From Ostrinia nubilalis (taxonomy: Eukaryota > Arthropoda > Insecta > Lepidoptera > Crambidae), in NCBI RefSeq assembly GCF_963855985.1, contig NC_087118.1, positions 12,048,501-12,112,500 on the forward strand: a stretch of 64,000 nt of DNA, in the 5' to 3' direction. The notes beneath the pieces were generated by a model. It was not told where the DNA came from. It was given only the letters and a program-made list of their open reading frames with translations, and made no database searches. Positions 1 through 10,555 of this stretch are shown here, piece by piece. Every line of letters starts with the position of its first letter. Positions within the stretch are counted from its first letter, which is position 1. A program made the translations under genes and the position numbers.

Positions 1-577
1 TGCGTTGTAGTAGGTACCTAATTCTATGATCGAAGTATTATTTAAAAATGGACATAAAGAGAAAGAAATATTGTGCGGCGTTCGGGTGTTTAAATTCGAA
101 AAGAAATCTACCGGATTTATCTTTTTTTTCGCTTCCCAAAGATGCTGAAAGGTATGTTGGCCATGTAGGTAATCAATAATTCTTAGGATAGTATAGGAAC
201 CTAACCTACCATGACTAGCTACTGCTCAGAATGCGTTCGTTCGTTTCAGCCAAATGACGTCCACTGCTAGACAAAGGCCTCTCCCAAGGTTTTCCATAAT
301 GAATGCGTACTTACATACATACGTGTCATGAGATACGTACCTCATGACATATAGTAAGTAGATTAATTATTTTTTTCACTAGACAGCAACCCTAACAGCG
401 TAAGAAGAGTTCAGAGGCACGCGATAGAAAGAGACAAAACTTGTAGGTGAATAAAATTGTAGGTACGTAGTGCTGTGCGAGCTGAATTCCACTGTATCGC
501 GTCGCAGCAAGACTCGCATTTATTTAAATCGTCTTGCGGAGTAATCCTTCTGTACCTGTACTATTACTTATTCTGTG
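1..577 (+). mobile_element. P7-family non-autonomous element, copy 1 (5' end outside window)
   Basis: Forward copy of a repeated element (defined as CAGG...CTGTG) that ends ATTCTGTG at 577. The same body is present at 36234-36901 and, reversed, in 881-7950. The element carries an embedded RTE 3' tail (around 255-290, 'gtccactgctagacaaagg') and no transposase frame. The left end lies outside the window, so its target duplication cannot be tested; ATAAGGC (578-584) would be the right-hand copy. Superfamily not recognised: the 7-bp duplication seen in the complete copies could fit P- or Dada-like elements, but there is no coding evidence. Confidence 0.75.
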
Positions 578-880
578 ATAAGGCATCAAATTTACTAAAT
601 CGGCCCTCTAAATCTATACGCTGCAAATCTGACAGTTTTTTAGTGCTTCCTAAATTGTTTAAGTGATTGTTGAAATGAGTAAGCTTTGCTTTCATAGCAC
701 TGCGTTTTTTAATTAGGATGGGTAAGCTATCAGTGGCCATTGTGATTTGAAAATTAAAATTTAACGGTAAAAAATTGCAAACTAAAATGTGTAGAATCTG
801 CACGCTAAAAATAGCAATAATAGATAAGGAATGAATGAATAGACGCGTGACCTTGAATGCAATGTGAATGTGGGTCGAGC
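578..880. other. Spacer between two P7 copies
   Basis: AT-rich sequence of about 300 bases between the end of P7 copy 1 and the start of the reversed P7 copy 2. I see no gene, RNA or repeat in it. Because the flanking copies face each other, this is the loop of a large inverted repeat. Confidence 0.6.
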
Positions 881-1119
881 CACAGAATAAGTAATAGTAC
901 AGGTACAGAAGGATTACTCCGCAAGACGATTTAAATAAATGCGAGTCTTGCTACGACGCGATACAGTGGAATTCAGCTCGCACAGCACTACGTACCTACA
1001 ATTTTATTCACCTACAAGTTTTGTCTCTTTCTATCGCGTGCCTCTGAACTCTTCTTACGCTGTTAGGGTTGCTGCCTAGTAGTGTCTAGTAAAAAAATAA
1101 TTAATCTACTTATTTGTAA

Positions 1120-1468
1120 CTAGCGGCCGCCCGCGACTTCGTACGCGTGGATCCCGTTTTACCCCCTTCATCTATCTTACGCGGTTTAGATTTTTTCATA
1201 CAAATGTTTTTCCCGCTAACTCCCGTTCCCGTGCGAATTTTGCAATATCCTGTTGTAACTAAGCTTTAAGTTTACTAAGGTACCTGCATGCCAAATTTCA
1301 AGCGTCTAACTTGAGCGGTTTAGATTTTTCATACATAAGGATTTTCCCGCTAATTCCCGTTCCCGTGAGAATTTCTAAGTATACTATAACCTGCCCAGGA
1401 GTATGAAGATGAATTGTGCCAAGTTTTGTTAAAATCCGTTGAGTAGTTTTTGTTTCTATAAGGAACAT

Positions 1469-1501
<33 letters not shown>

Positions 1502-1622
1502 AATTTTACTGATTACATTTTTAGCATCAGTATCGATCACTAATCACCCCCTGATAGTTATTTTGAAAATATATTTCATGTACAGAATTGACCTCTCTAC
1601 AGATTTATTATAAGTATAGATG
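1120..1622. repeat. Moth-type interspersed repeat with (CAGA)n
   Basis: About 500 bases that interrupt P7 copy 2: the other P7 copy reads straight across this point. It begins near 'ctagcggccgcccgcgac', carries two related 'cccgctaa.tcccgttcccgtg' blocks, a (CAGA)n microsatellite at about 1469-1500, and ends near 'ttataagtatagatg'. This arrangement is familiar from Lepidoptera as a dispersed non-coding repeat. I cannot place it in a class. Confidence 0.55.
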
Positions 1623-1798
1623 AGGTACGTATGTAGGTAAGTACGCATTCATTATGGAAAACCTTGGGAGAGGCCTTTGTCCAGCAGTGGACGTCATTTA
1701 TTTTGGCTGAAACGAACGAACGCATTCTGAGCAATAGTCATGGTAGGTTAGGTTCCTATACTATCCTAAGAATTATTGATTACCTACATGGTCAACAT

Positions 1799-4700
1799 TC
1801 TTCTTCTTCTTCTTTTCAGCCAAATGACGTCCACTGCTGGACAAAGGCCTCCCCCAAGGTTTTCCACAATGAACGGTCCTGCGCTGCCCGCATCCAGGCT
1901 CTTCCCGCGACCTTTACCAGATCGTCGGTCCACCTAGTAGGAGGCCTGCCCACGCTACGTCTTCCAGCCCGTGGTCGCCACTCGAGAACTTTCCTGCCCC
2001 AACGGCCATCGTCTCTACGAGCTATGTGCCCCGCCCACTGCCACTTGATTTTAGCAATTCTGCGAGCTATGTCGGTTACTTTGGTTCTCCTGCGGATCTC
2101 CTCATTTCTGATTCGATCACGCAGGGAAACTCCGAGCATAGCCCGCTCCATCGCCCTTTGGGTGACCTTGAGCCTTCTTATGAGGCCCATAGTAAGCGAC
2201 CACGTCTCAGATCCGTATACCATCACTGGCAACACGCATTGGTCAAATACTTTCGACTTAAGACACTGCGGTATTTCGGACGTGAGTATATGGCGAAGCT
2301 TCCCGAACGCTGCCCATCCGAGTTGGATTCGACGATTGACCTCTTTCTCGAAGTTGGACCTACCTAACTGGACTGTTTGTCCCAGGTATACATAATTGTC
2401 AACAACTTCGAGTGTAGAGTCTCCAACCTTCAGAGGAGTGGGTGCAACACGGACATTAGACATGATTTTTGTCTTGTCCATGTTCATTCTGAGGCCCACT
2501 TGTTGAGAGGCTCTACTGAGGCCATCGAGCATTGTGCCTAGATCCTCCAAGGTCTCAGCCATGACTACGATATCGTCCGCGAATCGAAGGTGGGTGATGT
2601 ACTCGCCGTTGATATTTATGCCAAATCCGTTCCAGTCCAGAAGCTTGAAGACATCTTCCAGGGCGGTGGTAAACAGTTTTGGAGATATGACGTCTCCCTG
2701 TCTTACCCCTCGCTGCAACTGGATAGGTTTCGAGTCCCGATCCTGGAGGCGGACCGACATTGTGGCGTTTTTGTACAAACCCCTTAACACTTCGATATAT
2801 CGATAGTCAATTTGGCACCTTTGGAGAGACTGTAGCACTGCCCAGGTCTCGACCGAATCGAAGGCTTTTTCATAATCCACAAACGCCAGGCAAAGTGGTT
2901 GATTATACTCCTCGGTCTTCTGTATAATCTGCCTTAGCGTATGTATGTGGTCTATGGTACTAAAGCCTTTTCGGAAACCGGCTTGTTCGGGAGGCTGGAA
3001 GTCGTCGAGCCTGCGAGCGAGACGATTCGTAATGACTCTCGAAAACAGCTTGTAGACATGGCTCAGAAGTGAGATGGGTCTATAATTCTTCAACAAGGTT
3101 TTGTCACCTTTTTTGAAGAAGAGTACCACCACACTTCTGTGCCATGTCGTAGGCGTTTTTCCTTCGAGGATGACGGAATTGAACAGCTTCTGAAGAGCCC
3201 TTAGTACCGGCGTTCCGCCTGCCTTCAAAAGCTCAGCCGTGATTCCATCATCACCCGGTGCCTTGTTGTTCTTCAGCTGTTTGAGAGCCATTCTAATCTC
3301 GTACAGACTGACGTCCGGGATATCTTCGGTATAGTGTCGGGTCAGTCTAGCTCTTGGGTCTTCGGCTAGATTTGTGACAGGTGCGCGTACAGTCGTGTAT
3401 AATTGTCCGTAGAACTTCTCAACCTCTTCCAATATCTCCGGCCCCGACGAAATGGCTCTGCCATCCTCTGTCTTCAGCTTGGTCAGTTGACTTTGGCCAA
3501 CAGACAGATCTCTTGCGAACACTTTAGAGCCTTTGTTTCGCTCAATCGCCTCTTTAATACGGTCTGTATTAAATTGGCGTAGGTCGCGAGTCAAAGACTT
3601 GGAGATCTGTCTGTTATGGCGCCGATACTGAGCAGCATCTTCAGAGGACTGCAAAACCAAGTTCCGTCTCTCTTCCATGAGTTGATTGGTGAGGTCAGAG
3701 ATCTTTTTGGTTCCTTTTGAACGACGGGTTTTAAAGAACTTAGACCCAGTCGTTTGGACAATTTCCACGAACCTGTCATTGTATTCGTCCACATTTTCGC
3801 AGTCTCCTAGGCATTCGAAACGATTTTGCAACTCGAGCTGAAAGCTTTCGGGGTTTTGGAGTTGGATGGGCGCTGGGCGGAGCGTAGACTTCATCAGTCG
3901 ACATCTCTCGAGCTTGGGTCTGATATTCAATGTGCCTCTTACCATTCGGTGATCGCTTCCTGTTTTGACCGAATTGATCACAGAGACATCATTGAATATA
4001 TGCTTCTTCGTCGACAAGATGAAGTCTATCTCATTTTTTGTAGCGCCATTGGGATGCAGCCATGTCCACTTTCGCTGTTTTGGCTTTCTGAAGAAGGAGT
4101 TCATCATAAAGAGGCCCTCCTTCTCCATAAAGCCAGCCAGCAGTTGGCCACGTGCGTTCCTCTCTCCATACCTAAATTGCCCCACTTTCGGCTCATTATC
4201 GCTTCGTTTACCTAGCCTCGCGTTGAAGTCCCCCATCACAACGGTAAAATGGGACCGGGAGCTATGTATGGCTCTGGAAATATCCTCATACATAGTCTCC
4301 ACTTCGTCGTCGGGGTGTTCCGTGGTCGGTGCGTATACCTGTATGACCTTCAGCGAATACCGTTTGGTGATTCTGAGTATCAGGTACGCTACCCTCGCCG
4401 AAACACTCTCGATCTGGACCACGTTGTTGACAAGGGACTTGTGGACGATAAACCCGACACCACCCTGGGACTGCTGGTCGCCCTCCCGGTTATAGAGCAG
4501 GTTTCCGGATTTGAGAATTATGGTGTCCTCTCCCTCTCTTCGGACTTCACATAATCCTACGATATCCCACCGTAACCTGCTCAATTCTTCCTCGAGTTCC
4601 ATTAGCTTCACGTCTGTACGCAGTGTGCGAGCGTTATAGGTTGCCAGGGCCAGAGGTCGTCGGTGTTGGTAGCTTGGCATCCCCCGGGGATTCTTCGCAC

Positions 4701-4969
4701 CCCTTGCCCCACCGTTACCGTGACCGCTACCGTGGTCCGGGATAGTGGGGCCGCCGGGGACTAGGGGCCGTTTTTTTGTTTGTGCCACCATTTGGAGGGT
4801 TTTGCCCTAATCGCCACGCTTGGCAGGCGGGTTGGCGATCGCAGTTTTTTACTTGGTTTCGCACGCAGACGCTGCTGCCCGTCCGGTGCTACAGGGGTTT
4901 GTCGCCTCTTACGACACGCCTCCTGTGGGCGGTGGGGAAAAGTATTCTTTTACGGCCGTCCCCACACGG
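1799..4969 (-). mobile_element. RTE-clade non-LTR retrotransposon, near full length
   Basis: The insert is flanked by a perfect 12-bp duplication CATGGTCAACAT (1787-1798 and 4970-4981) inside P7 copy 2. Read on the minus strand it has a 5' leader of about 180 bases, a single long frame (1816-4791), a very short 3' UTR ending in 'cagcagtggacgtcatttgg', and a (GAA)n tail at 1799-1812. Intact frame plus clean duplication indicate a recent insertion. Confidence 0.9.
1816..4791 (-). CDS. RTE endonuclease-reverse transcriptase (991 codons)
   Basis: Single polyprotein that nicks target DNA and copies its own RNA into it. Residues about 45-290 form an APE-type endonuclease with GDFNARLG (near 186) and SDHRMV (near 280). 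A linker follows, then the reverse transcriptase (about 500-780) with NNKAPGDDGI, NYRPISLLS, DYEKAFDSV, GVRQGDVISPKLF and the catalytic FADD box near residue 737. The C-terminal part carries the RTE-type WAGHIARRDDGRW segment. No frameshift or premature stop was seen, so the frame is potentially functional. The Gly/Pro-rich N-terminus (first 45 residues) leaves the exact start uncertain. Closest known group: RTE elements of Lepidoptera and the BovB-like group. Confidence 0.92.
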   Translation of the reverse strand: MVAQTKKRPLVPGGPTIPDHGSGHGNGGARGAKNPRGMPSYQHRRPLALATYNARTLRTDVKLMELEEELSRLRWDIVGLCEVRREGEDTIILKSGNLLYNREGDQQSQGGVGFIVHKSLVNNVVQIESVSARVAYLILRITKRYSLKVIQVYAPTTEHPDDEVETMYEDISRAIHSSRSHFTVVMGDFNARLGKRSDNEPKVGQFRYGERNARGQLLAGFMEKEGLFMMNSFFRKPKQRKWTWLHPNGATKNEIDFILSTKKHIFNDVSVINSVKTGSDHRMVRGTLNIRPKLERCRLMKSTLRPAPIQLQNPESFQLELQNRFECLGDCENVDEYNDRFVEIVQTTGSKFFKTRRSKGTKKISDLTNQLMEERRNLVLQSSEDAAQYRRHNRQISKSLTRDLRQFNTDRIKEAIERNKGSKVFARDLSVGQSQLTKLKTEDGRAISSGPEILEEVEKFYGQLYTTVRAPVTNLAEDPRARLTRHYTEDIPDVSLYEIRMALKQLKNNKAPGDDGITAELLKAGGTPVLRALQKLFNSVILEGKTPTTWHRSVVVLFFKKGDKTLLKNYRPISLLSHVYKLFSRVITNRLARRLDDFQPPEQAGFRKGFSTIDHIHTLRQIIQKTEEYNQPLCLAFVDYEKAFDSVETWAVLQSLQRCQIDYRYIEVLRGLYKNATMSVRLQDRDSKPIQLQRGVRQGDVISPKLFTTALEDVFKLLDWNGFGININGEYITHLRFADDIVVMAETLEDLGTMLDGLSRASQQVGLRMNMDKTKIMSNVRVAPTPLKVGDSTLEVVDNYVYLGQTVQLGRSNFEKEVNRRIQLGWAAFGKLRHILTSEIPQCLKSKVFDQCVLPVMVYGSETWSLTMGLIRRLKVTQRAMERAMLGVSLRDRIRNEEIRRRTKVTDIARRIAKIKWQWAGHIARRDDGRWGRKVLEWRPRAGRRSVGRPPTRWTDDLVKVAGRAWMRAAQDRSLWKTLGEAFVQQWTSFG

Positions 4970-5220
4970 CATGGTCAACATACCTTTCAGCATCTTTGGG
5001 AAGCGAAAAAAAAGATAAATCCGGTAGATTTCGTTTTCGAATTTAAACACCCGAACGTCGCACAATAATATTATTTCTTTCTCTTTATGTCCATTTTTAA
5101 ATAATACTTCGATCATAGAATTAGGTACTACAACGGGGTGTGTAATGTATGATATAATTACATATCATATAATACTTAGAGGATATAACATCAAATTATA
5201 TAAAATCGTTTAATATAATA

Positions 5221-6686
5221 ATGAGGATCAGTACTGTTGTAGAAAATTCAATAAAACTAGTATCTACGTTAATCTTTAAGACATAAGAAAGATATATCTT
5301 TTTGAATTATCCAAATCGGACCATTACTTACGAAGATATTAAGTAATAAACATAGGCCGTTTTTGCCGCTAAAAGACAACGTACGCAGGGCCGCGTGACG
5401 TCATTATATCCGAATCGAGCGCAGCCGGCGTACTATTGGGAAGGAAAATATTTTTTTCCAGCTAAACTATCAGTTTTAGAAAAAAACTTTTAATAACATT
5501 TATTCATCAAAATAAAGTAACCTTTCGACCAGTAATTTTTAAAAATAAAAATTGTGAAAAATAAGTATCGCTATGTCCCAAAACCACATTTTTATAGGAT
5601 TCGATGGAATGCGGAGACACGGTCGGGGTGAGTGTAACTTTATGATTGTTTGTATTGAACATAATAATACATAATATGAGTGCTAATACCCAGTTTCTGG
5701 CCTGGGGGGGGGGGGGGGAGGGGCTAAGTCATACCCAGCTTATAGCCTGGGGGGAGGGGCAAGCCTTACCCAGCTTCTGGCCTTGGTAAGAGGGGGAGAG
5801 AGGCAAGTCATACCCAGTTTCTGGCCTAGGGTGGGGGGGGGGGGGTTAGTCATACCCCGCTTCTGGCCGAGGGGGAGTCATACCTAGCTTATGCTTATGG
5901 ACTGGGGGGAGGGCTAGCCTTACCCAGCTTCTGGTCTGGGGGGGGGGGAAACATACCCGACTTCTGGCCGAGGGGGAAGTCATGTTCAGCTTCTAGGCTA
6001 AGATTAAATAGATTTCCAGGAGGCAGCAGCTGGCCCGCCCATGGGAACGGCGAATAGATAGGTAGGTACGTAGGTTTAACTCAGAAAAACTAAATAACAG
6101 GTAGGTATTGCGTGTACATCGAAATGATCTTCATAGCAATGTCTTGTAGCCTAGGCAGAGTGTATCTGCCTCAGCTATACTTATTGTTAGAAGTAAATAA
6201 ATTAATATTTATACATTTTTATATTTTACTTGGACGAAGATATGACTCTAACAACACTTATGAACACTTTATTTGAATAAATCGATATAAAATATACCAC
6301 CGCGGAGACCCTAATCGCGTCTCCGCATTCCGTTGAATCCTATGAGCGTATGGATTTTTTGCGATATTTTTCACAATTTCTATTTTAAAAAAATACCTAT
6401 CGATAGCTTACTTTATTCTGATGAATAAATGTCATAACAAGTTTTTCTCTAAAACTGATAGTTTGGCTAGAAAAAAATATTTTCTATCCACGCAGTACGC
6501 CGGCAGCGTTCGGATCGGATATAGTGACGTCATCGGTCCCGCGCCGGGCGGTCAGTGAACTTTTTTAGTAATTTGGCCATAACTTCGTCAATTTTTGTCG
6601 TAGAACAAAAATTTTTGGACTGTATATTAAGGATTTCTTAGACCTATAAATCTGCATTCACAGCTAAAAATCGAAATGATCCTCAT
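5221..6686. mobile_element. Foldback element A, copy 1
   Basis: Long inverted-repeat element: left arm about 5221-5640, right arm about 6300-6686, ends ATGAGGATC...GATCCTCAT, flanked by TA. The arms share blocks such as 'cgcagccggcgtactattgg' in inverted, diverged form. The middle contains a G-rich minisatellite (5690-6000) and unique sequence (6000-6300). No open frame. TA flanks suggest mobilisation by a Tc1/mariner-type enzyme (inference). Confidence 0.7.
5690..6000 (+). repeat. G-rich minisatellite in foldback A
   Basis: About eight degenerate units of roughly 35-45 bases built on 'tacccagcttctggcctg' followed by G runs of up to 13. The same array occurs in A copy 2 at 12345-12735. The plus strand has many G tracts and could form quadruplexes. 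Confidence 0.85.
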
Positions 6687-6952
6687 TATTTACTATAATA
6701 AACGAATAATATAATTTTAAAACGAATAATTTTAAGACAAATAACTATTAACTGATATAAAATGGTTTGATATAATGAATATTTTCTATAAAACTTACAA
6801 TGTATACTATTTAAAACAAATAACATTCAAATCATATAAAAATAAAATGTCGAACAATCAAATGAGATAAAATTCTTTTCCTATAAAACTTAAATCATAT
6901 AACAATAATAATTTTATATCAAGTTCATTTGTTATAATAATCATTGCATGCA

Positions 6953-7088
6953 GCAAGCAAGCAAGCGAGCAAGCAAGCGAGCAAGCAAGCAAGCAAGCTA
7001 GCAAGCAAGCTAGCATGCAGGCAAGCAAGCAGGCAAGCAAGCTAGCAAGCAGGCAAGCAAGCAGGCAAGCAAGCAAGCAAGCAAGCAG

Positions 7089-7132
<44 letters not shown>

Positions 7133-7165
7133 GCAAGCAGGCAAGCAAGCAGGCATGCAGGCATG
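6953..7165 (-). repeat. (AAGC)n microsatellite with GCATGC words
   Basis: About 210 bases of AAGC units broken by GAGC, AGGC and CATGC variants. It reads open on the minus strand as a Leu/Ala/Cys repeat only because of its periodicity. It is part of the core of the 9-bp-duplication element; a shorter GCATGC/CTTGC tract lies in the related core at 41,820-41,865. Confidence 0.9.
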
Positions 7166-7189
7166 CAGCATGCAAATTTGACTAAAAAC

Positions 7190-7435
7190 TTGAGACTTCT
7201 GTCACGGCTCCGGCACTGCGGGGCTCTGGCGGTCCCTCGCGTGCTAATCGTCGCAGATGGCTGGAAGTGAGGCGCCGCGGCTGAGGCTGGCCGGCCAGCA
7301 AGCCGAAGACGCGGTGTCGAGCACCTGCTCCTCAGCCCGCGGGCCGCCTCGCCCCTCCGTGCCTACGCGCTTCTAAATTACACTCTAGGGGTAGGGCAGA
7401 CAAGACTACGTGGAGTCGGTTTTACGGCGATTTGT
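7190..7435 (-). repeat. GC-rich core block of family M
   Basis: GC-rich block in an AT-rich setting. Its right edge ('actctaggggtagggcagac' to 'gtggagtcggtttta') recurs reversed at 41,655-41,710, followed there too by GC-rich sequence and then GCATGC repeats. No open frame or RNA gene recognised. Confidence 0.6.
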
Positions 7436-8056
7436 TTTTGTCACTAAAGTCATTTATAAGTCAAGCTAAAGAAGAACATATTTAAAGTTATATCTATCAG
7501 AAATTATATCAATTAAAGAGTATAACAAATAATATTTATTACAAGTAATGGTTATGTGAAATAATATTTATATTAAACAAAATTACATCAAATGAGTCTT
7601 AGATTAAGTAAGGTTTATATCAAATGTCTTTATGCGTTGTGATTGGTATCTGAAATGATATTATTAGAAATGATTTATTATATGAAGTAAACATTATATG
7701 TTAAAAAAATTATATCAAGTGTTATTATAACATACGTTTATTATACAATATGAACGTTATTGAAATGAATTTATATCGTATAAACTTATATAAACTGTCA
7801 CGCACCCACTACAACGCACGCCAGCGTCCTGACGGGTGCGCGCGTGACACTCGACTGATATAATACCACAGAATACATAATAATACCCGCCGGCGGGGCG
7901 CTTCGCTGTAGGTAATTATCGGATGTACCGCGCGGAGTGAGCCAGGCCTGGTCGAGCGCACAGCTGATGCGACCGTTATATTATAAAGTAGGTATGTAAA
8001 TAGATAGCTGCGCGTAAGCAGAAAGAAAATGGAAGAAGTTAAAGAGTGCAGATATA

Positions 8057-10095
8057 CAGTGTGAGTCACGTTAAAGTGTACATATGAAAATAGATGAAAC
8101 TAGACCTATTTTTATCGACAAAAAAGAGGTCAAAAATTTTTTGAGATTTTTTTTTATTTTTTATAGAATTTTTTTTCTTCCAATTACTTATTGTAAAGAA
8201 AACGTAATAACTTTTAAACTAAGCGGTATATCCTGATCCCACCAAAAACATTCTGTAAAAAACTAGCCAAGTCTCGATGGAGCTGCTTGTTTATCTCTAA
8301 AAAGTAATGAAATCTAGACAAAGTCGTGCCAAGTCTATGGTTCCTTACTGCGATTTCTTTATTATTATAGTTAATGTTGTGTGACTTGGCCGTTGAACAA
8401 TCTTTATTAAGATAATCATACATAAGTATTATAAATACGCAGCTTTACTGAACCTACAATGGAATGGTTATTGTTGAATTAACGTTTTCCAAGTGGCAAT
8501 TTCACTTCTTTTTGTAGAACGTGGCAAAATTATTTAACGTCCTCGTTTTATCGACATTTTTTTACGATATTAAACACAAATAAACTCAACGACCTTTAAA
8601 ATGGACAACGAATCAGAATTGTTTTAATAACATAACCTTAGCGAACCTTAATAAACGAAATCAACGAAATGCAAATTACACAACATTCAACTTAATCGAT
8701 GACTTTCTCTAGAAAGGAAACAAATCTGGACACCGCTTGCTAATGCTAGCGCCATCTAGCGGTGAGCGATACAGGCGAACACCACGGTGCCGGAGTAGTA
8801 TTATGAATGTGGTGTTACTCCAGATCTTCGATTTTCCTAGTTTTTATAGTTTTCCCTTTATGTGGCCATTAAACCCTAACTCTGTACCAAATTTCAGCTC
8901 TCTGAGTTTATGGGAAGTACTAGTTCTATTTTGATGATCATCAGTGAGTGAGTGAGTGAGTGAGTGTCGTAAATGCGAAACTTTGCTTTCGCTTAACTTC
9001 GTAACTAAATGACCTACAGACTTGAAATTTTGGATTTTAAGTATGTGATTATAGCTTACTAGATGACGAAAATTTCTGCGTTCTGGTCTTATCCAGAGGT
9101 TCTCAAATAGGGGCCTGAAAATGCGGCGAAATGGTTCCAGTAAAGGATGGTACGGCAGTGTTTGCTTCGCGCTCGACTTGGCGGGGGCACTGCCGTGCCC
9201 CCAGATAAAAGAAAAACAGTAATAATGCTAAATAACAGGCGATACTAAAAAAATACATACAATACACAAAAAATGCCAACAAGTAATAAAAAATGATACT
9301 TTTTGAAAAAAATCTGCTTGAAAATTCGTGTTTTTTTGGTTATTTGATAAATTTCTCCAAAAAATGCCCCTATAACAGGTGGTTTTTATTGTTGTGTATT
9401 ATTCTCTATCGTATTACCTTTGTAAAACCAAAAATTGCATGTCTCTATCCCTATCACAACATTTGCTATGATAGTTTGAACAAAGGCCTACCACAACATT
9501 ATTCTCCTCTAACAGGTAGGGACAATTTTAATTTTAACTAAAATGCTTATTTTACTTCGAAATCTTTTGTTTTTACTTGAAATCTAACTTTCAGTTTCGT
9601 TGTTAACGAAGCGTTGAATGGCGCGCCCGGAAAGGCTTAGTTCAAACGATCATAGCAAATGTTGTGATAGGGATAGAGACATGCAATTTTTAATTTTATA
9701 AAGGTAATACGATAGAAAATAATACAAAACAATAAAAACCACCTGTTATAGGGGCATTTTTCGGAGAAATTTATCAAATAACCAAAAAACACGAATTTAA
9801 AAGCAGATTTTTTTCAAAAAGTATCATTTTTTATTATTTGTTGGCATTTTTTGTGTATTGTATGTATTTTTTTAGTATCGCCTGTTATTTAGCATTATTA
9901 TTGTTTTTATTTTATCAGGATATACCGCTTAGTTTAAAAGTTATTACGTTTTCTTTACAATAAGTAATTGGAAGAAAACAAATTCTATAAAAAATAAAAA
10001 AAAAATCTCAAAAAACATTTGACCACTTTTTTGTCGATAAAAATAGGTCTAGTTTTATCTATTTTCATATGTACACTTTAACGTGACTCACACTG
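8057..10095. mobile_element. Foldback element C (TA duplication)
   Basis: Ends CAGTGTGAGTC...GACTCACACTG with TA on both sides. The left arm is 8057-8236 plus 9206-9490, split by a Helitron-like insert; the right arm is about 9650-10095. The arms are near-perfect reverse complements over about 450 bases, with a loop of about 160 bases. Mariner-type MITE-like element with no coding frame. Confidence 0.8.
8237..9205 (+). mobile_element. Helitron-like non-autonomous element H1, copy a
   Basis: Inserted between 'cctga' and 'taaaa' in the left arm of foldback C; the intact right arm shows the empty site. It starts TCCCACC and ends in the hairpin GGGGGCAC-TGCC-GTGCCCCC followed by AGA, and contains (AGTG)n at 8942-8966. 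A 3' hairpin and A/T target are Helitron-like, but the expected CTRR end is absent, so the class is uncertain. The minus strand at 8232-8423 holds a 60-codon frame also conserved in the copies near 43.5-44 kb. Confidence 0.6.
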
Positions 10096-10555
10096 TATGT
10101 AAACAAATAATTGAAGCTTGATTTAACTCAGTTATTTAGAGGCAATGAAGAAAGAAAGAAAAGCTAGATGAGAATAACCGTTAAATTTCAAAATTTAACG
10201 TACGAAATTTGGTATTGAAAAGGATATAGACGGAAAAATTGGAACGAACTCACAAATATCGTTATCCTTATCCACAAGGCGATCTGATTTCCACGATGAA
10301 GCGATGACACGGCGCTTTTCGACCTCCAGGTCGAAATTACAACGGTCAAATCTGGACTTCTGGAATCTTGAAGAGTCTTGATGTGTGCGTTCTGTGCTTT
10401 TCTTCTTGTTGAAGGCCTCGACGATGAGCTGCGACTTCCACCTGCAGTTCCAGTAGGCGATGACACGGCGCTGTCCACGTAAGGGCCAAAGTCCACGAAC
10501 CGTCCCACGTAGTCTTCAGTTGCTGGATCTTTTCGCGGCGAGTAAAGGACCAAAA
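10096..10555 (-). other. Leader fragment of an LTR retrotransposon
   Basis: Minus-strand sequence directly downstream of the LTR at 10556-10764. It starts with a primer-binding-like TGGTCCTTTACTCG (about 10539-10552). An open stretch (10188-10553) has no ATG at its start and no recognisable gag motif. It stops where foldback C begins, so the rest of the element is missing or displaced. Confidence 0.45.

Larger units (their letters stand above)
5136..7807. mobile_element. Non-autonomous TIR element with 9-bp duplication (family M), split by a foldback
   Basis: Flanked by a perfect 9-bp duplication ACTACAACG (5127-5135 and 7808-7816) within P7 copy 2. Ends are GGGTGTGTAA and, on the other strand, GGGTGCGTGA. 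The AT-rich arms hold many copies of a TGATATAA-like word, mostly in one direction on the left (about 5140-5220 and 6690-6930) and in the opposite direction on the right (7440-7800). The centre holds an (AAGC)n block and a GC-rich core. Duplication length and GGG ends recall Mutator-like elements, but no transposase is present. Confidence 0.65.
881..7950 (-). mobile_element. P7-family element, copy 2, reversed and enlarged by insertions
   Basis: Starts CACAG at 881 and ends CCTG at 7950, flanked by a perfect 7-bp duplication GTCGAGC (874-880 and 7951-7957). Removing three inserts (a (CAGA)n repeat 1120-1622, an RTE LINE 1799-4969 and a 9-bp-duplication element 5136-7807) leaves a body that matches the copy at 36234-36901. 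It is therefore one insertion later expanded to 7 kb. It has no coding capacity of its own. Confidence 0.8.

Noticed and set aside
1664..2395. 243-codon plus-strand frame and other frames opposite the RTE polyprotein
   Set aside because: They are shadows of the 991-codon minus-strand frame.
6858..7175. 105-codon Leu/Ala/Cys-repeat frame
   Set aside because: Pure by-product of the (AAGC)n repeat, which has no stop in this phase.
10188..10553. 121-codon minus frame as a gag gene
   Set aside because: No ATG at its start, overlaps the primer-binding-like site, no gag motif.
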